Both the position numbers and the translations under genes were made by a program. From Struthidea cinerea (Eukaryota > Chordata > Aves > Passeriformes > Corcoracidae): a DNA stretch of 64,000 nucleotides. The stretch covers positions 1,000,158 to 1,064,157 of the forward strand of contig VZTI01003267.1 of the NCBI GenBank assembly GCA_013397865.1, given 5' to 3'. This document shows, in pieces, positions 46,301 to 57,964 of this stretch; position 1 is the stretch's first letter; every line of letters starts with the position of its first letter. Below the pieces are notes generated by a model. The model was not told where the DNA came from and did no database searches. It saw only the letters and a program-made list of their open reading frames with translations.

Positions 46301-49300
46301 TGAATCTTGCTTGATCTGCTGTGCAACCTTTGTGCATTCTATTTTGTCATGGCACAGAATTGAATATGCTTTAAGTATTATTTAAAATAATCTGTTCAAC
46401 ATCTATCACAAGTTGATGTATGATACATCCTTTCATGAGCTCTTCAAGTAGTGCTGTAAACACATTAATTACTGCATTTTGCAATGTCTGGGGTGGCTCC
46501 ACCACATCGACTTTTAGCTTCTCAAACCCACTGGGTCTTCACAATTCCCTTGTATTTCAGTAGCCTACAATGTTCATAAATTAGTAATGGTTCTGGCTTC
46601 AAGTTGATGTTAGCAAATCTTAAGTGTTCTAGCTGTCTGTGCTGAAAGCTTTGGAAATTAAAGTCAGCTTCCTGATTTCCTATTATTCCCTGTGATGATT
46701 CTCTGGAGTATTTGCTTTCTGCAGAAGGGTATGAAATCATTCTTTACACCTGGAGAATTGCTGATTAGAATGTCAACCACTTTGGCCAATGTGCCAGTGT
46801 TCTGTGACCTGCTGAGGGCATTTGGATTTGATTCTTTATTTATGTGCTCCCGGTGCCTTTTCGCCTTCATGGACATTTCAGATGTGGTTCCTTTTTTTCA
46901 TGGAAGGCATTGAATAATATTTGGGGCCAGGTACTCTTGCAGGGCTTTTTTGTTTGGTGGTTTTTTTTTGTACACAAGGTCAGAATGTTCCTCAAGACAT
47001 GCTTTGTTTATTGCCTGCAGTGTGAATCCATGCAAAAAAACCTGAAAAAACAAACCACAGCTAAAACGTTCTTTTCTACTGCAGGAAAAAATGGGTTTGC
47101 AGGAGTGTTTAAAAATTAATCAGGATGACTGGTTAGTTACTCCACAGAATTTATACAGCATTTTCTAATTGAAAAAAGAAATTATTTTCAACAGAGAAAA
47201 GCAAAGAGTTCCTTATTTATAGTCTTAAAGGTTTCTTAAAACTCAAAGTTGACAAGTACATTTGTTTATAATCTGCACAAAAGCACTATCAGCGGTGGTC
47301 AAGGAGAAAAAATTGGCTGCGTTACAGCAAATTGTTTTTTAGAGAAGTGTTAATTGTCAAGATCCTGTGGAGTGGAGGATGGAGGGAAGACTGTTTATAG
47401 TGTGACATGTTTGGAACTAAATAAGTTTCACAAGATGTAGCTTTGGACACTTGGGATTGTTTCCCTTCTTTTCATAGCTGTGCTCTGGTTGCGAGTTGGG
47501 TGCCAGCCTGGTGCTTCATCGGTGACACTGCTGGGGTTCCTCGTGTGCTGTAAGCTGGGAAAAGGGAGTGCTGTTCATTGGAAGCAGTTCCATTTGTTTG
47601 TTTCTGTCCTTCTGTGTCACCTATTGTTTGTAATGGCTTAAGTGAGGAGCTGCATAGTAAAGCACACTGAGGAGCTGATCCTACTTTGAACAGGCTTTTT
47701 CTTTGACGTGTGTGTGGACCTGCACCCTCCTGTTGAATTTTCATTATAAGAAAGATGGGGAGAAGGCAGAGTGTGAGACAATTTAAGGAAGTGGCTTTAA
47801 ATTGGCTGTTCAGCAGTAGTTCTCATAAAAACAGCTGCTTTTGAACATCTTTTGAATACAAAAACTAAATTCAAATATTGGTCTCTATGCAAAGAGTCAG
47901 AACTGGGTGCTGGGTGCCTGTTTCTCCTAAGGCACCCTAAGGCTTTGGTGTGTACCTGAGAGGGTGAGGTGTCTATAAAGCTCTTAGACGGTTTTAAAGG
48001 GAAGATAAGGGTTTGTGGAAAGAAACAAAAGCTTGTAAAGAAACGTGTGGTGCTCCATGAGCCCCGAGTTGTGGTGCTTTGGCAAAGCCTGGCATGGAAG
48101 CAGGGCCCAGCAGAGGTTGGAGCTGGGTGTGGTGGCACAGTGGGAGCTGTGGTGTCCCTGGGACGTTGCTGCTCCTGGCTCTCTGTTCCGCACGGTGTTG
48201 TTGCCATGAGTAGCAAGGCTCGCTGTGTACTCTGCTGAACAGGCTCAATCGAATGAACACAATTTGTTTCAACTCAGGATACAAAGTGTCTTTTTTCTTG
48301 TATTGCTTGTGTACGTGGTATTGCACCTCAGTTGGGAACGACTGCTCCTGAAGTAACTCCTGACTGGATTTATAAACCAGCTTTCCTTCCCCTTGTCTCC
48401 TTAATAATACTTTTTCTGTTCTGACATAGGTTGTAGGTTTCTCCTTGTTTTTCCTGATAACTGTGTGTAGATCCTATAACCTTCTCTGTGTAATATCCTC
48501 ACATACTGACTGTGCTTTGCTAACCTGAATTTCCAGGTAATACACAATGAAATGCTTATCTGGGCTTTTTTTTTTTTTTCCTTGCATGAGAAAGTTGAGT
48601 ATTTCCTGTAATTTTAAATAAAATGCTTTTTCCTTTTCCTGACTCTATATGGACACCTAACCATAGGAGTCTTCCAATCAAAGTGCATTTAATTAATGAA
48701 ACTGTAACAGGAAAAAGACCCAACCCTGTGGTGGAGACTGTATACTTTGTATTAAACCTGTTTCCTTGGGTAGAACTGAACATGAGGGCAAAACTTGGAT
48801 GCAACCAACATTTTTAGGAAGCTTGTTCTCTTCTTCCCCTGTAATAAAAACATTGGGGTCTAAATTTAGCTAGGAGAATCTAAATTTGCCAGGAGAGCTA
48901 TTCCATTTTCCATGTTTATTTAAGAAGTAACTTTGTTTTAACGCGGTCTCAATTGCTTTGGGACTCCATATAGGGTAAGTTTCACTGAATATAATACAAG
49001 TATATTAAGGGTGGGGTGAGGTAAAGATACAATGTTTCTACAATATGTAGCTTAAATTTTTAAAGAAACATAATAGACTTGCCATTACTTGGAAGGTTTA
49101 TCTATCTGTAATTCAATTTTTTTCCAGATGCTGTGCAATCATCAGCTGCTCACTTGTGGCTACTTTATCATTTTTGTAACCAGGCTGTTCTGAATTATCC
49201 AGCTCTATTGCCACAAGTGTCACTTAGAGGTATGATTGAACACCAGTCTGTTGAGATTGGCTGTCTTTGCTGACAGTCACAGGGTGGTTTCATCTATGAG

Positions 49301-49925
49301 AGAATTTTAAAGGGTGTTGGACATAATATCAGACCCCACTTAAGCAAGGGTATTCATTATATCTGTTTTTATTAAGTTTTGGTGGCTTTTCTGCAAAAGC
49401 CAGTGAAACTGGACCACACTGAGTGTTTCTAAGGATTGCTGTTGATTCTGTTTTGGAGTGAGGACTCAGACATAACTGTTAATTCTGTTTTCTTCTTGGT
49501 CAGCCATTCAAATTGTAGAACTGTTGGTCTCTGTTCTACACTTGGGATCTTCCTTTGAATTAACTTTATACATTTGAAAGAAAATCATGATGTGTTTGTC
49601 TTGTGTTTTATAACCAGTGACTTTTCTGTTTGGACACAGTGAATTTAATTGTTGCAAAATTGAAGTTGCCTGCCAGCATTTATAGAACCATATTTCTTAT
49701 AACAAAATACTCTTTCTAGTGCAGGTATCAGCAAAATGTATAGAATATTATTGTCATGCAATTTCTGCTTCAGTGTGTCCTATTTTTCTGTAATCTGCAT
49801 TTAAAAAACCAAAACCTAACAACGCTAAATTCTGCATGTCTGACTTTTTATCCTGTGTGGCATTACTTAAAGGTAAACACTGCTCTCTTAATGTAGGTTG
49901 TGAGTGCTGCATGTGTGCTTTTCAG
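43331..49925 (+). other. BTBD10: Probable BTBD10 intron 1
   Basis: AT-rich, T-rich + strand sequence with no recognised exon. Scattered minus-strand frames near 46.5-46.9 kb and GC-richer patches near 45.0-45.2 and 47.5-48.2 kb are unassigned. An exon of the 5' UTR could be hidden here. Confidence 0.5.
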
Positions 49926-49954
49926 AGCAGTAGTGTGAGGAAGCTGGCAGTGGA

Positions 49955-50055
49955 ATGGCAGGACGGCCTCATCCTTATGACAGTAACTCCAGTGATCCAG
50001 AGAATTGGGATCGGAAATTGCATAATAGACCTCGTAAACTTTGTAAACATTCAAG
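49955..50055 (+). CDS. BTBD10: BTBD10, first coding exon (residues 1-33 and part of 34)
   Basis: The ATG at 49,955 opens MAGRPHPYDSNSSDPENWDR, followed by KLHNRPRKLCKHS, nearly identical to the N-terminus of human BTBD10 as I remember it. The exon likely begins at 49,926 after TGTGCTTTTCAG, giving 29 bases of leader, and ends at TCAAG|GTAGGT, splitting a Ser codon after two bases. That codon is completed by the C at 62,433. BTBD10 (also called GMRP1) is a BTB/POZ protein reported to bind AKT and to limit its dephosphorylation by PP2A. Intron 2 is 12.4 kb. Confidence 0.95.
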
Positions 50056-51114
50056 GTAGGTGCTGTGTCCCATCTATTGCATCTCAAAAACTACACTAAA
50101 AGTCCATCCTAAAGGCTACTGTATCTGGTTGTGGCAAGTCCTGTCATAAACGTTGTAATTCTTCTTACAAGGAATTCTTAATTATTTTAAAAGGTGTTTT
50201 CTAACCTGATTTGTCAGCTTCCCTAATCTGTGCTTAGATTTGTTTTGCCATGGGTTGCGTTTTAGTCCTTTTTTTCTTTTATAAAAATGAACCTGAATGC
50301 CTTGTGTGCATATCAAGACGCTAGTTGAATGACTAAATATATGAATTTTTTGGGGGTGCTTGCTGGGAGTTACATCCTTAAAATATGTGCAGCTTGTCCA
50401 TGGTGAGAACTAATAGTTGCTTGCATGCAAGTATCATTCTCTGCAGCACTTTTTGTAAAGCTGTGTGTCATATCTTGCTTTTGCCTACATCCCTCACAGT
50501 AAGGATGTTTTTTAAAATGCTCTTTGATTTGACGAAATGATAAAATTAATTAGTGTTTTTTCCAGCATACAGTGTTCAAAAATGAACTAAGTAAAGCAGT
50601 TAGTCACCTTGCAAATGTATGTGAAGAAGCATATTGCTGGAAAGATATTTAGCATCCAAATAAGTGTGTATCTTTCAAGTACTTTGCCCTTTTAGAAGTG
50701 CTAAATGTAACTGAAACATCTCTGTTAACGAGCTAAAGTTGTTAGTTATTCAAGCTTTCCTACTGGCAAGATGATAGGAAAAGAGCTAAGGAGCATATTC
50801 AATACCAGCTACTTATTTCACATTTTAGTTGTATAGATGCAGATAAACTGGACTCAAGTGTTGTCCAAAGTGTTCTGTAGGCAATTAATATTGTGGGCTG
50901 TTTTCCTGCCATTAATTCTGGAATAACTGTGAGAAATCCAAGAGGGCAGGGAGAAAGAATGCACCAGTAATTAAAAGGCTCTTGGGGAGACCCACGTAAT
51001 TAGAGGCCTGTGCTGTGAATAATGGAGTGGTTAACACAGAACCGAAGAGGGTGGCTGGTGCTACTGGTCAGGGTAGGTTTGTGGGGTGTAGCTTTGTACA
51101 GCTGATGTTTTTAT

Positions 51115-51600
51115 TAAGGAGATGGTGTCTGGGGGGCGGCTGATCCTGCTCCGTTTTTAGGATCCCAGTGTGGCACAGCCTCGGCAGTGACCAGTGTTGA
51201 TAGGACAGGGCATTGTGTGGGAGTGAGGGCTGGGCAGTGCCCCCCGACGATTCCCTGCTGAGCCCAGTCCAGGTGGTTCATCTCTGATCCCGTGCTGCCT
51301 CCCATGACGGGGGGTCTGGAATAAAACCCCAAACTGATACTGGGACACACGACCCGTGATGGGGCTGTTAGGGCCTGAAAAGGGCTCGATAACAGCTGCG
51401 ATCTGAGTGGTCTGACATGTGCAAATACCCGGGTGCTCTCCGTGTGACCGAATTCAGGGTTTAACAGCAGCGAGCCAAGGACACGGGCCGTGTTTGTCAC
51501 CTGCCAAGGACATTGCACCAAAAGGGGCACTGCCACAGCGGGAAGAGCGGGGAACACAAGTCTCCAGCAACATCATGTGGTCAAAAGGGCTCTTGGGTGG
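51115..51600. other. Unassigned GC-rich block in BTBD10 intron
   Basis: This block has a sharply different composition from its AT-rich surroundings. Its minus strand has an open frame of 147 codons (51,114-51,557) that is Pro/Ser/Val-rich, with an AATAAA just past the stop (about 51,110-51,117). Another AATAAA on the + strand is near 51,321. It may be a repeat (LTR-like) or a terminal exon of an antisense transcript. I could not find paired TG/CA ends. Confidence 0.3.
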
Positions 51601-54600
51601 GTGGTGGAGTTACTGGAAGTCTGGTGTCAACAGTTCAGGATTGCCTCTAACATCTTCCCTGAAGATGCAAAGTTACTAAATATCTTCTGAGACAGGGAAA
51701 ACCCAAAGGTTAAACAATGACTTCTTGATCAGTCACAAAAATTATGGTGATGAGCTGTAGTCAGCGGGCAAGTTTGTAATAAAGTGTGGTAGCTGGAAGC
51801 TGCAGCTGGGTAAATCCAGCCCAGAGGAACAGGACACATGTCTGACCATGTGTGATCTGGGGTGGATTATCTATTTTGGGGAAATGTTTCAATAAAAAGC
51901 TGTGCTGCTTTCTGCAAAGATTATTTGATGCAGATAGGAGTTAACTCAAGGATGTCCATGGCCTGTGCCTTTCAGAAATGCTGCTGTTGATCATTTCATG
52001 CAATCTGAATTCAAGGGTCACACACCAAAAGGTAGAAAATCTATGCCTCGAAGTTAATTGCAACTGTTGGACATATTTCTGACAAAACACGATTTGTTTC
52101 CAATGCTGAACAGCATTTTTATGGAAGCTTAATGGGTATGCTAGGGATATATAACTCAAGCTAACATCTGATCATTTTATTTTTTCCCCCCCAAATAAAG
52201 TGATTTTGGAAATCTTTGAGAATGAGAACCTAAATAATAGTTTGATTTGTAATAGAATAAGGGATAAATTAAGGATTAATATTTCGTTATCTTAATCCTT
52301 TGAGATACTTGATTACTTCAGAGAATCTAATTATTGGAAAATGGTGTACTTTATTCAAAAGCCTGAACAAAATAATTGGATTTTGTGTGGCTGAATGTAG
52401 ACATATTACTGTAGTTTCTGACCTAATTGACACTTTTTCCTCCAGACAAGTGAAAGTCTATGTGAAAAATACAGTGTGAGGGGGAAAAATGCATTTGGAA
52501 GCATAAGTGGTTAAAAAATAACTAGAACTGTTAGCTTAAAAGGTTTGAGTACTCCAGTCTTGTTTGTCTTACTCAAAATACACCTTGTTATCATAAAGAA
52601 GAAAATACTTCTGGTTTGGAAAACATAATGGTGAAATAAGAGCTTTGTAATAAATAATCTCAGCAAGGGAGTAATACAGGAGATAGATGCTTAGCTTGTC
52701 ACTTCTTGGTGCTTTGGAGTGTTTAATCCTCCAGCCTTAACATTCTTAAAATAGCTTAGATAATTTTCTTGACTCATAGAAAACATAATCTAGGGCTGTG
52801 AGCAGCCCTGCGTGTAGGGCTTGTGTGGCAGTGAGGAAAGCCACGGGTCTCTTTGGGGCCAAGGACATGAGGCAGAACACCAAAGGGGAATGTATTGAAT
52901 CCTCACACAGGTCAGCATTAAATCCTGTTCTGTCTAGTTTGGTGAGAGTCCAGTTTTTGAAACCTTCCAAGTTGTACTGTTCTTTTCTCTCCTCCTGTTT
53001 CTTACTTGTTGTGATATGGGCGATGGAATGGAAAACTCAGAAGTGAGAGATGCAGAAAATAAGGACTAAAAATATAATGCATATGATCCCTGGTATAAAT
53101 CTGCAGAGCCTGTCAGGATGAATTTATATGGTGTTAAAGATGACTAAATAATCATACAAACAGTCTTGTTTGTCTAAGATATTACAGAAAATTTTTGAAG
53201 TTGCTTTTTATTTAAGTACCTGAATAAGATGGAAGAAAGTGTTCAGGAACCATATGTTGACTTAACGGTAGTGAAGGTTCAAGTAAATGGTCTCTGAATT
53301 CATATTTTCATTATTATCATTGCTGTTCTGTACTTTTTATTCAATTTTTCATCAGTTATTAGCTTCCCACATATAATTTCTCTATAGTGTTGGAGTTTTT
53401 GTTGTTGTTGGAAGACTTTAATTCTAATTCTCTTGCACTGAGTGCGTTTTCTAGAGTTGTGCTGAAAAACCTTTGGCTTAAATTTGCCTCTTCCTTAAGA
53501 TTTGTCCTGGATTTAATTTTCTAAATCTGCTTCTGTTTTAGTCCCTTTTGACAGTTTCTTATTTGTTCATTCTGTTTAGATATTATTAGATCCAAAGTCT
53601 TGCCTGCACTTCTACATTTATGAACAAAATGTGATGCTGCTTTGACTCTGTTGCCATGACTCTTAAATCTTTGAAAATCTTCAATTGCTTTTTAAATCTT
53701 GTCCATAAATGAGAAGTTATTGTGCAGATGCTAAATGCTGGGATTTTTTCCCCCCATATTATTCTTGCATGCTGGGAGGATGCATTCATGGGTTATGAAT
53801 GGAAGTGCCACTTCTCTCAGCATTTTGTAAAATGCATGAAGCATCCCCAGAAGAGTCCCTTTCTCGTCTGTGGAATGATACCAGAATGTATAATCTGTTT
53901 CCCACTGTGGGACAGGTTTTATTTTTCTTCCTATAAATTGGATTTCTGCAGTTGAACATTTTGCAGCATGGGGCAGGCCTACACAAGGTATGGCATGAAA
54001 ATAATGAGGCCTGCTTTTGCCATGGGCTCGGGTCATACTGTGCATCACCTGCTTTAAGTTCACTGCTAACATGCCTGCTCTTAATTGCAGCCTGGGACTG
54101 GCAGATCAAAATCTTCTCATCCAGGCTATGTAGGCACCAGGATGGAAAGCCCTCAGGAGAAACTGAGATGGGCTGGGAAGAGCTGTTCTTGGAATGTAGA
54201 AAAATGGGCTGCACTCGGTGATAACTTTCAAAACCACCAGTCTATTAATCTTTTGTAGGGTACCCAAGGTATAGTGAGTGATCTTAGAGTTGTGGGGAGT
54301 GGGGTTTTTATTTCCTTTTTGACATCCTTTGTGTCTGAAATGACAGCTTATTGACACTGCTGAGAAGGGAAACTTAGCAACTTCCAGAGCAAAAGCACAC
54401 ACTAAATCCTCCTGAACTTCTTCAGCACCCAAATTGCCTTTCCCAAATATTATCAGATATTATTTGTGGTGGACTTTGGCACATTTAATTAGAACACAGC
54501 ACATTAGAGGTGATGATGCTCAGAACGAGAATTTTTTATGGACAACTCCTCATTGTTTGTGCCTTTACTCTCTGGGAATAGAAACTGTAATGGCTACCTA

Positions 54601-56269
54601 CATTTCTGTGTTTGGACCCAGTTCTTTCTAATTTGAACTTCTGAAGCTGGTTTTTAATAAATGGAGGTACTTTCCAGTTCCAAGGAGGATAATATGCTTC
54701 TGACTTTCTTAAAGTTTGATTTTTACTTAACATCCATGTTGAAAATGGAGCAGAAATTGGTATATAAATAAAGGCAACCAGCATTCTTTTATGAAGGTCT
54801 TGTGCTTGGGTAGCTCAGCAGAAGTCATAAGGTGTGAATATGTTCCCTCCTAAAGGTTAAGTCCTTGCTGCTTTAAGAAATCCCTTTGGCAACTGAACAC
54901 TCCACTCATGAGATCTTTTCCTGAAATTGAACTGAATTACTAAGAAGTACATTACTCATGGTTGAGAGAACCTACCGAAGACCAGAATTATGTGAATATT
55001 AAAGAATTTTGAGGGTGGAAAGTGTTGACAGAGTTTCTGCTTCAAGCTGAAGGAAGATCCTGTAGCAGTCTCCAAATTAAGCGATGAGAATTCTTTCTGA
55101 GGGCTTCCTTACATGGAGCCCTAAGTTAAGCATGGCTTCTGGACTGTGTCTCTGTAAGATTTTGATGGGTGCGTGTCCTGTCCTGAGGGGTGGTTTTGTG
55201 GGAATTGGGAGATAATCTATCCGTGGCATGTTCTTTCTACCTAACATCGGAGTAAAGAGGAAAACACATCCTAATTCTGCTGTGGAGAAGAGACCCCGTA
55301 TAGGGAACCAGTGCACTTTTTCTTGCTGCTGGGGGACTGTTCTATTCGAGGCAAAAAATGCCTGAGAGAGGTTTTTCCAGCATGCTTTTCATGCAGCTTA
55401 TTATAGCCATGTCTTCCTTGGCTTATTTTGAAGGGAAGAAAAGGCTTGCAAGGCTGATGGTTATTCTTCCCCTGGGGCATGGGGAGGGTGCTTGTGTGAA
55501 CCATCACAAGACCCTAAAACCAGGAGAAAATTCACTGGTTCGGGTAATTGAAATTGTATGAGCAGAAATCTTCCTTCCATGTGTAAAGAGCTGACTCTTC
55601 AGCCCGGCATGCCGATGTTCTCCTGCCTTTCTAATCACAAGTCTCTTGTTTTTCCTCCTGACTTCCCTCTTTATTACAGCAGTCATTTGCTGAACAATCC
55701 TCCTCATTTCTTCAGCTTGTATCGTGTTTTAATTTCCACCCTACGACATCTTGATTGTTATTTATTGTAGGACTTATTTTTAAACTATTCCTCCAGTGTA
55801 TTGTGACTCCTTAAAACAGCCTGCAGACATTCTAAAAAGAATCATTTAAATAAAGCTGTCTCATAGTGCCTGGTTATCCTCCCGCCAAAAAAATCTTTAG
55901 AAAATTTTACCGACTTGTGTATTAATTTGCTTTGTTGATTTTTGTGCTTGGTGGGCTCGACTTGTCAAGCATTTGATGACCTGTTGATGTGAAAATGCAG
56001 AATGATTTGTGATCGGTTAATGTACTGATTAGTATAATTAAATACTAATGATGTTTAAGTTGTCACAAAGAATAGTACATTTTTCCTAGCTTAGGCTTGC
56101 TGGTAAAGGGATGCTTGTAGTTTAAAAAATGGAGGTTGTACTGTCTCGTTCTCAAAAGGTTCTTGCTGTACCTGCTTATGAAGTCAGTGAAAGGTGAATT
56201 TATTTGAAATATTAATCCAGGCAGACTTTACAGGAACAAATGCACCGTCCCCTGAAACTCTCGTGGCTT

Positions 56270-56657
56270 TGCCTGTCTGGGCCGATCACTGCACACGCGA
56301 GAGCTGTGCCAGGGAAAGTTGCGGTAACCTTTTCTCGGCGGTGCGCGTGTGCCGGAGGCCGGGAGCCGGCAGGACCGAAATAGCTCCGCAGCTGGTCCGT
56401 GGCGCGGCGCGGAGCGGCTCCGCCGCCCGGCCCTGCCTTCCCCTGCCCGTCAGCCGCGGGGCCCAATGGCTGCGGCCGGTGGGGCCGGCCCGCGGAGCCT
56501 GCGGGGTCACACGTCAGCGGTGCACCACGCATGGCTGAGTCAGGCACGGCGAGAAACCGAATCCAGTCCATATCCAGAGGGGCTCGCGGCTCTCAACGCT
56601 TAATGGACTGGAGAGCTACAGTCGCTTATCCTGGAGGGGAAGATGATGGAGGAAAAA
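56270..56657 (+). promoter_or_regulatory. BTBD10: Internal CpG island, candidate alternative BTBD10 promoter with exon 1b
   Basis: A sudden CpG-dense stretch inside the intron. It has a CCAAT box (56,463-56,467), a CRE half-site ACGTCA (56,511-56,516) and an AP-1/MARE-type TGAGTCA (56,536-56,542), and it lacks a TATA box. A good donor GAAAAA|GTAAGG lies at 56,657/56,658. Spliced to the exon at 62,433 the upstream ATGs would be out of frame: the one at 56,603 closes after a few codons of the next exon. The first usable start would be Met48 (62,473) in an A-3 context, giving a protein without the first 47 residues. The CpG island is seen directly; the exon and isoform are inferred. Confidence 0.55.
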
Positions 56658-57898
56658 GTAAGGCTCGCTGATGGTGCAGTGAACTACTGAAGAAATGATG
56701 GAAATATCTAATATGCTGAACTTAACAAGTAATGCCAAAGGATGCTGATCTGGCTTTCAAAGCTGCCTTATTGGAAGGAACAGAATTCCTTTGTGCTCTG
56801 ATTCCGAAATTGTTCCCATGCTTCTGTGTTTCCTCCCTGACAGACACAAGAGGAAGGTGCGTATTTGTTAACAGGAATAATGTGTGGGCAGTATTCAGGA
56901 GAAGGATGAGGAAAAGGAAAAGTACTGTCCTTTGTGTGCACAGGTCAATTGAAATGTCCGCTGACAAAGAACAAGTATGAGGGGGAGGAAGAGGGGCATA
57001 AGCGCTGTCGTTGTGTAAGTCCTGGCAGGATGAGCAGAGGGGATTTCTTCTAAAGCCTCGGAGCAAGGCAGCTGTAACTTAGTGTGTAGATAAAGCTCTA
57101 TAGCCTGATTCTACAAGTGTTGATTATAGCAATCATCCTAGCAAAGGATGGATCCAAGTTTGTATTTTAAGGAGAGTTAATATAAGTTTTAGAACATAGG
57201 GGTAAAAATCGTGGTTAATATTCCACTGCTATGTCCTTTTCATTTATTTAAGGTCTCAGGCTGGGTTCGGGAGTAATAAGCATATTGGTTTAGCACCATA
57301 ATTCTGTGTAGACAAGAGCTGGTTTTATGAAACAAGTATGTTTATTGGCAGTATTCAATAGGATGCACATGGAGTTTTTATGTTGGAATACATGCTAATT
57401 GTTTTGGCAGTAGAATTAATTCAGTCTAATGACTTCTTTTAATAATTAGTAATATATTCAAAGCAATCTGTTGTTATGTATAAAGCCAAACTGAAACTCT
57501 CCTTCTACAGATGACTCCAAAGCATCATTAAATTGAAGAGCATTTACATTTTTTAAAAACAGCTCTTCCCTTACTACAAAAATAGGAAGCATTACCAGTA
57601 TGACAACTTGCCATTTTCATGGTACTTTTTTTTCCTCCTTCACATCATATTAAATAGATTTGCTTAAATAAAACCTTGAGCTTATTTGGTTTTCTTCATG
57701 AGGCAGCTGCTTTTAAAGAAAATGCCTTATTCCCTTACAGAGATTCTTTGATCCCTGTCTGAGGGGGAACATAATTTCTGTCATTGACTTAAAGTTCTTG
57801 AATGGGTGTAGTGCACATGTTCCAATGTTCCTTTGGAGCCAGGGAAAAATGTGTATTGAATTTGTGAATATTGCCAAAATACATTAATATTCATGAAG

Positions 57899-57964
57899 TT
57901 GTTTGGTTGTTTTGGTTTGGGTTTGTTTATTTGGGTTTTTGTTGTTGTTGTTTCTTTTTTTCCC
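57899..57964. repeat. T/G-rich low-complexity tract
   Basis: Repeated TTTGG and GTTGTT words over about 65 bases, similar in kind to the tract near 34.95 kb. Confidence 0.8.

Noticed and set aside
53786..54214. 142-codon minus-strand frame in the BTBD10 intron
   Set aside because: No domain recognised and overlapping frames are equally open; likely chance.
56194..56671. Gly/Ala/Arg-rich frames on both strands
   Set aside because: High GC content of the internal CpG island creates them; none joins in frame to the BTBD10 exon at 62,433.
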